From Deltaproteobacteria bacterium (GTDB lineage: Bacteria; Desulfobacterota; Desulfarculia; Adiutricales; Adiutricaceae), in contig JAITLH010000319.1 in assembly GCA_031277995.1 (NCBI GenBank), positions 1 to 7,396 of the forward strand: a DNA stretch of 7,396 nt, read 5' to 3'. The translations under genes were made by a program, and so were the position numbers. Under the pieces are notes generated by a model. That model searched no databases, was not told the origin of the DNA, and was given only the letters and a program-made list of their open reading frames with translations. Below are positions 5,370 through 7,396 of the stretch, piece by piece. Each line of letters starts with the position of its first letter. Positions within the stretch are counted from its first letter, which is position 1.

Positions 5370-5719
5370 AACTTCATTCGTGAATTTAATTGCCCAATTT
5401 TCCGGTATTTTTTGAGTTTTGTCTAGATTTTGACCGCCCAAAAGGGTTTTGCAAGTATGGGTAATTGGGTAGTTTAAATGGGTAAAAAAATGCCATTATT
5501 AGATTTAAGCTAATATTGGGTTATTTTAGTATCTAAGAATAAAACGCGTTTTCATTCAGGATAGACTTTTTAGCTTGTTTTTCAGGAAGTTATGGAATTT
5601 TCAATTCCTAATTCCAACTTGGTCCGGGCGCGAAATTTTTTTAAATTTTTTGCGTTTAAAATATAAGCTATTGGATTTTATAAAAATTGCCATTTTTGCA
5701 GTATTGCAATAAAAAATGC

Positions 5720-5733
5720 CGATCCGCGGATCG
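5720..5733. repeat. 14-bp perfect palindrome
   Basis: CGATCCGCGGATCG is exactly self-complementary and stands out as a GC-rich island in AT-rich surroundings. TTGCA and TGCAA form a small hairpin just upstream (about 5696-5709). The symmetry suits a dimeric DNA-binding protein. Confidence 0.5.
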
Positions 5734-5915
5734 ACGTAAATATTCCAAAAAAAGCCCAACGCGGCCTAATTAAAGCAAATTGTAAAAATTTTAATTTTCA
5801 TGTATCTGGGATCATAATTAATTAATTTACTCAAATTTCGTAAATAATCTCTTTACGCTTTGACTAATTCTATTGCAAATAATTTTTATTAATTTTTTAA
5901 ATTATTTACGTTCAA

Positions 5916-5944
5916 GGTTTTTCGCCGCGGCAAAATAAAAAACC
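5916..5944. terminator. GCCGCGGC palindrome with T and A flanks
   Basis: GGTTTTT (5916-5922), the palindrome GCCGCGGC (5924-5931), then AAAAT and AAAAAACC (5937-5944). The outer arms can pair imperfectly around the GC core. T-runs follow the core on the minus strand, so it resembles a terminator in that direction, but no gene nearby needs one. Low certainty. Confidence 0.3.
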
Positions 5945-6232
5945 CTCTCGGGCCCGGTTAAATTTTCTATTAATAACGGTACTTAGTATTGATTGTGACT
6001 TTTACAATAACTTTTTTTCATTGGTTCTGAGAATTTATTATGACAAAAGAATGACAAGTAAAAAACGGCCGGAATTTAAAAAGACCTTCATTGGAAAATT
6101 TACGAAAGCGCCAATCTGCCAAGGCTATCGAGACGGCTATTTTTTTCTCCCCAAAATAATCGCTCGATCGTAAATCGGAACGAAAATTTTGGCCAAAACG
6201 GGGGCCGTTTCACTAAAAATTGCCTAATCTTA

Positions 6233-6317
6233 CCAAAAAAATGAGCGGACTTTCGGGCTCTTACCCGAATTCGACCAAAAAAAATGAGCGGACTTTCGGG
6301 CGCTTACCCGAATTCGA
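6233..6317. repeat. Two-copy tandem repeat, 42-43 bp units with internal hairpin
   Basis: Copy 1 is 6233-6274 and copy 2 is 6275-6317. They differ only in the A-run (7 against 8) and in one loop base (CTCTTA against CGCTTA). Each copy holds the stem TTCGGG/CCCGAA (6252-6257 with 6264-6269; 6295-6300 with 6307-6312). A third copy begins with CCAAAAA at 6318 and then breaks off. The repeat lies between the AT-rich island and the terminator of the TPR gene. Both differences leave the stems intact: one is in the loop, the other in a homopolymer. Confidence 0.85.
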
Positions 6318-6339
6318 CCAAAAATATTTGGCGGCCGCG

Positions 6340-6375
6340 CCAAAACAAAAGGGCCCGCGGGCCCTTTGCTTTTGG
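6340..6375 (-). terminator. Terminator of the TPR gene
   Basis: CCAAAA (6340-6345) and TTTTGG (6370-6375) flank the core AAAGGGCCC (6348-6356) and GGGCCCTTT (6359-6367). A two-base mismatch on each side lies between core and flank. On the minus strand the GC core runs into TTTTGTTTTGG, a usable U-tract, 27 bases beyond the TPR stop codon. The symmetry would also let it work on the plus strand. Confidence 0.7.
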
Positions 6376-6401
6376 TTTTGGTTGGGTGGTTTTTTTTGGG
6401 G

Positions 6402-7396
6402 TTAGCGCGAGGAGTTGGCCGCCTTGGATTGGGTGAGGCGGATCATGTCGGCCACTTCGTAAGCGGCGTTGGCTTGGCTGACTTTCTTTTGCTCTTTTAG
6501 GATGTCGCCTAAGACCTTGTGGCTGGTAAAACTCTTGGGGGCCAGGCGCGTGGCCAGTTGGGCCTCGGCCAAGGCGGCCATATGGTTACCCAGTCTTTGA
6601 TAGCACATGGCCATCCACATGTGGGGTTCGGCCATGTCGTGTTTGACCGAGATGAGCCTTTTTAGCAAAGCCACGGCTTCCTTGTAGCGGTATTCGTTGT
6701 AGAGGATTTTGACCTTGGTGATGATCAATTCCCCATGGTAGGGCCATTTGGTCAAGCCCCGGTTTAACCACTCGATGGCCTCTTTTTGCTGGTGGATGCC
6801 AAAAAGGTATTTCATGAAGATGACCGTTTCGTTGTGGTCGGGGTTTTCCTTAAGGCCGATGGTCAGCGTGTCGGCCAGGGCTTTTAGGTTTTGGGCCTCG
6901 TCAAATTGGCCCATGTCCTGGAGTAAGCTGGCCATGAGGGCCCTGGGCCGGGGTTGCCGGGGGTGCTTGTTGGCCAAGGTTCGGTAGATTTCCAGGGCCT
7001 CTTCGTGATGGCGGTTTTTGCGGTAAAAATCGGCCAGCTTGTATTTGAGCTCTTCGTTTTCCGGTTCCATGGCCACGACTTCCAGAAAGTAGCGCAGGGC
7101 TTCGGGATACTGGCCCAGTTTTTGATAAAGGTTAAAGAGGCGCCAGCGGATGCCGCTATTGTCGGGCGATAGGGAGGCCGCCTGGGCCAGGTGCTGGAGG
7201 CCCTCGTCCTGGCGGTTTTCCTTGATGCAAAGCTCGCCAAAGGACATTAAGGCGTTGACGTCGGCGGGGTTATCCTTAAGGCGGCCCATTAAGCGGCCCC
7301 AGCGGATGAGTTTTTCGCCCTCGGCCGAGCGGCCAAACTTAATGTCCAGGTTGCCCTTGAGTATGTAAAATTCGTGGTCGTCGGGATGCTGGGCCA
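6402..7396 (-). CDS. TPR-repeat protein, N-terminus outside the window
   Basis: The minus-strand frame is open from the right edge to a TAA at 6402-6404, giving 330 visible residues. An internal Met at 7289 is not the start: coding sequence continues upstream of it (GNLDIKFGRSAEGEKLIRWG and more) with no stop. The visible part is a run of roughly seven to eight tetratricopeptide repeats with the usual Gly/Ala/Pro spacing, for example GQYPEALRYFLEVVAMEPEN, HHEEALEIYRTLANKHP, YRYKEAVALLKRLISV and NHMAALAEAQLATRLAP. No membrane segment or catalytic domain is visible. TPR arrays are protein-binding scaffolds, and the partner cannot be read from this sequence. The C-terminus ends soon after the last repeat. 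A hairpin terminator follows. The missing N-terminal part could carry a signal peptide or another domain that would define its role. Confidence 0.85.
   Translation of the reverse strand, partial: AQHPDDHEFYILKGNLDIKFGRSAEGEKLIRWGRLMGRLKDNPADVNALMSFGELCIKENRQDEGLQHLAQAASLSPDNSGIRWRLFNLYQKLGQYPEALRYFLEVVAMEPENEELKYKLADFYRKNRHHEEALEIYRTLANKHPRQPRPRALMASLLQDMGQFDEAQNLKALADTLTIGLKENPDHNETVIFMKYLFGIHQQKEAIEWLNRGLTKWPYHGELIITKVKILYNEYRYKEAVALLKRLISVKHDMAEPHMWMAMCYQRLGNHMAALAEAQLATRLAPKSFTSHKVLGDILKEQKKVSQANAAYEVADMIRLTQSKAANSSR

Larger units (their letters stand above)
5244..6219. other. AT-rich noncoding island of about 1 kb
   Basis: Base composition changes sharply here from the GC-rich genes on both sides to long A and T runs. 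Stops are frequent in all six frames, and I see no gene, no gene remnant I can name, no tRNA and no transposase. TGGGTA occurs at 5458-5463, 5466-5471 and 5479-5484. GGAATT/AATTCC inverted repeats lie at 5594-5615. AAACGG and CCGTTT form a hairpin at 6196-6210, next to the 12-bp palindrome TTTTGGCCAAAA (6187-6198). Possible readings are a nucleoid-protein-bound region, a decayed mobile element, or a replication or segregation site. None is proven. Confidence 0.6.

Noticed and set aside
5058..5426. A 122-residue plus-strand open frame
   Set aside because: It is Pro/Gly-rich in the GC-rich palindrome block and abruptly changes composition in the AT-rich part. It has no motif and no good ribosome site, so it is best seen as chance.
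5244..6219. A chromosomal replication origin
   Set aside because: The DNA is AT-rich, but I found no cluster of good DnaA boxes and no dnaA, dnaN, rpmH, parA or parB nearby.
6233..6317. A CRISPR array
   Set aside because: The two units abut directly with no unique spacers, and no cas gene is present.
6220..6405. A 61-residue plus-strand frame with repeated peptide segments
   Set aside because: The peptide repetition comes from the DNA tandem repeat, the two copies are read in different frames, and the frame runs through the TPR gene's terminator.

Overview
The window looks like chromosomal DNA of a bacterium with GC-rich genes, full of GGC and GCC codons and GGCC words, and one very AT-rich intergenic stretch. 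Two separate HU/IHF-family genes, a 3-phosphoglycerate dehydrogenase, an Slt70-type lytic transglycosylase and a large TPR protein fit a proteobacterial or Desulfobacterota-like (deltaproteobacterial) genome. That placement is inference. No marker gene in the window fixes the taxon, and I see no phage, transposase, CRISPR or toxin-antitoxin gene.

Layout. Bases 1-177 hold the C-terminal end of an unidentified + strand gene. Next comes a spacer of about 350 bases with several palindromes and one candidate promoter. A tight + strand gene pair follows: a short-form SerA (530-1483), then 3 bases later a secreted lytic transglycosylase (1487-3502), ending in an intrinsic terminator near 3597-3622. 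A regulatory spacer of about 400 bases carries a direct repeat with DnaA-box-like sequence, an inverted repeat and a good sigma70-type promoter (TTGAAA-N17-TATATT). It drives an IHF-beta/HU-like gene (4021-4317). Facing it is an IHF-alpha-like gene on the minus strand (4618-4962). The space between the two is filled by strong hairpins that should terminate both transcripts.

From about 4990 to 6400 there is no convincing gene. The first part (about 4990-5243) is GC-rich and dense in palindromes. The second (about 5244-6219) is very AT-rich, with a 12-bp inverted repeat and a 14-bp palindrome. The third (6233-6317) is a two-copy tandem repeat of about 42 bp, each copy containing a hairpin. A minus-strand TPR protein (6402 to beyond the right edge) closes the window and has its own terminator at 6340-6375.

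Working together. SerA starts the phosphorylated serine pathway in the cytoplasm; the transglycosylase trims peptidoglycan in the periplasm. They probably share a transcript but have no obvious shared pathway. The two HU/IHF-type proteins could be the two halves of an IHF heterodimer encoded tail to tail, an inference from their alpha-like and beta-like sequence features. The AT-rich island beside them is a plausible target for such nucleoid proteins. I did not find a clear previously undescribed system. The noncoding block at 4990-6400 is the part most worth a second look.
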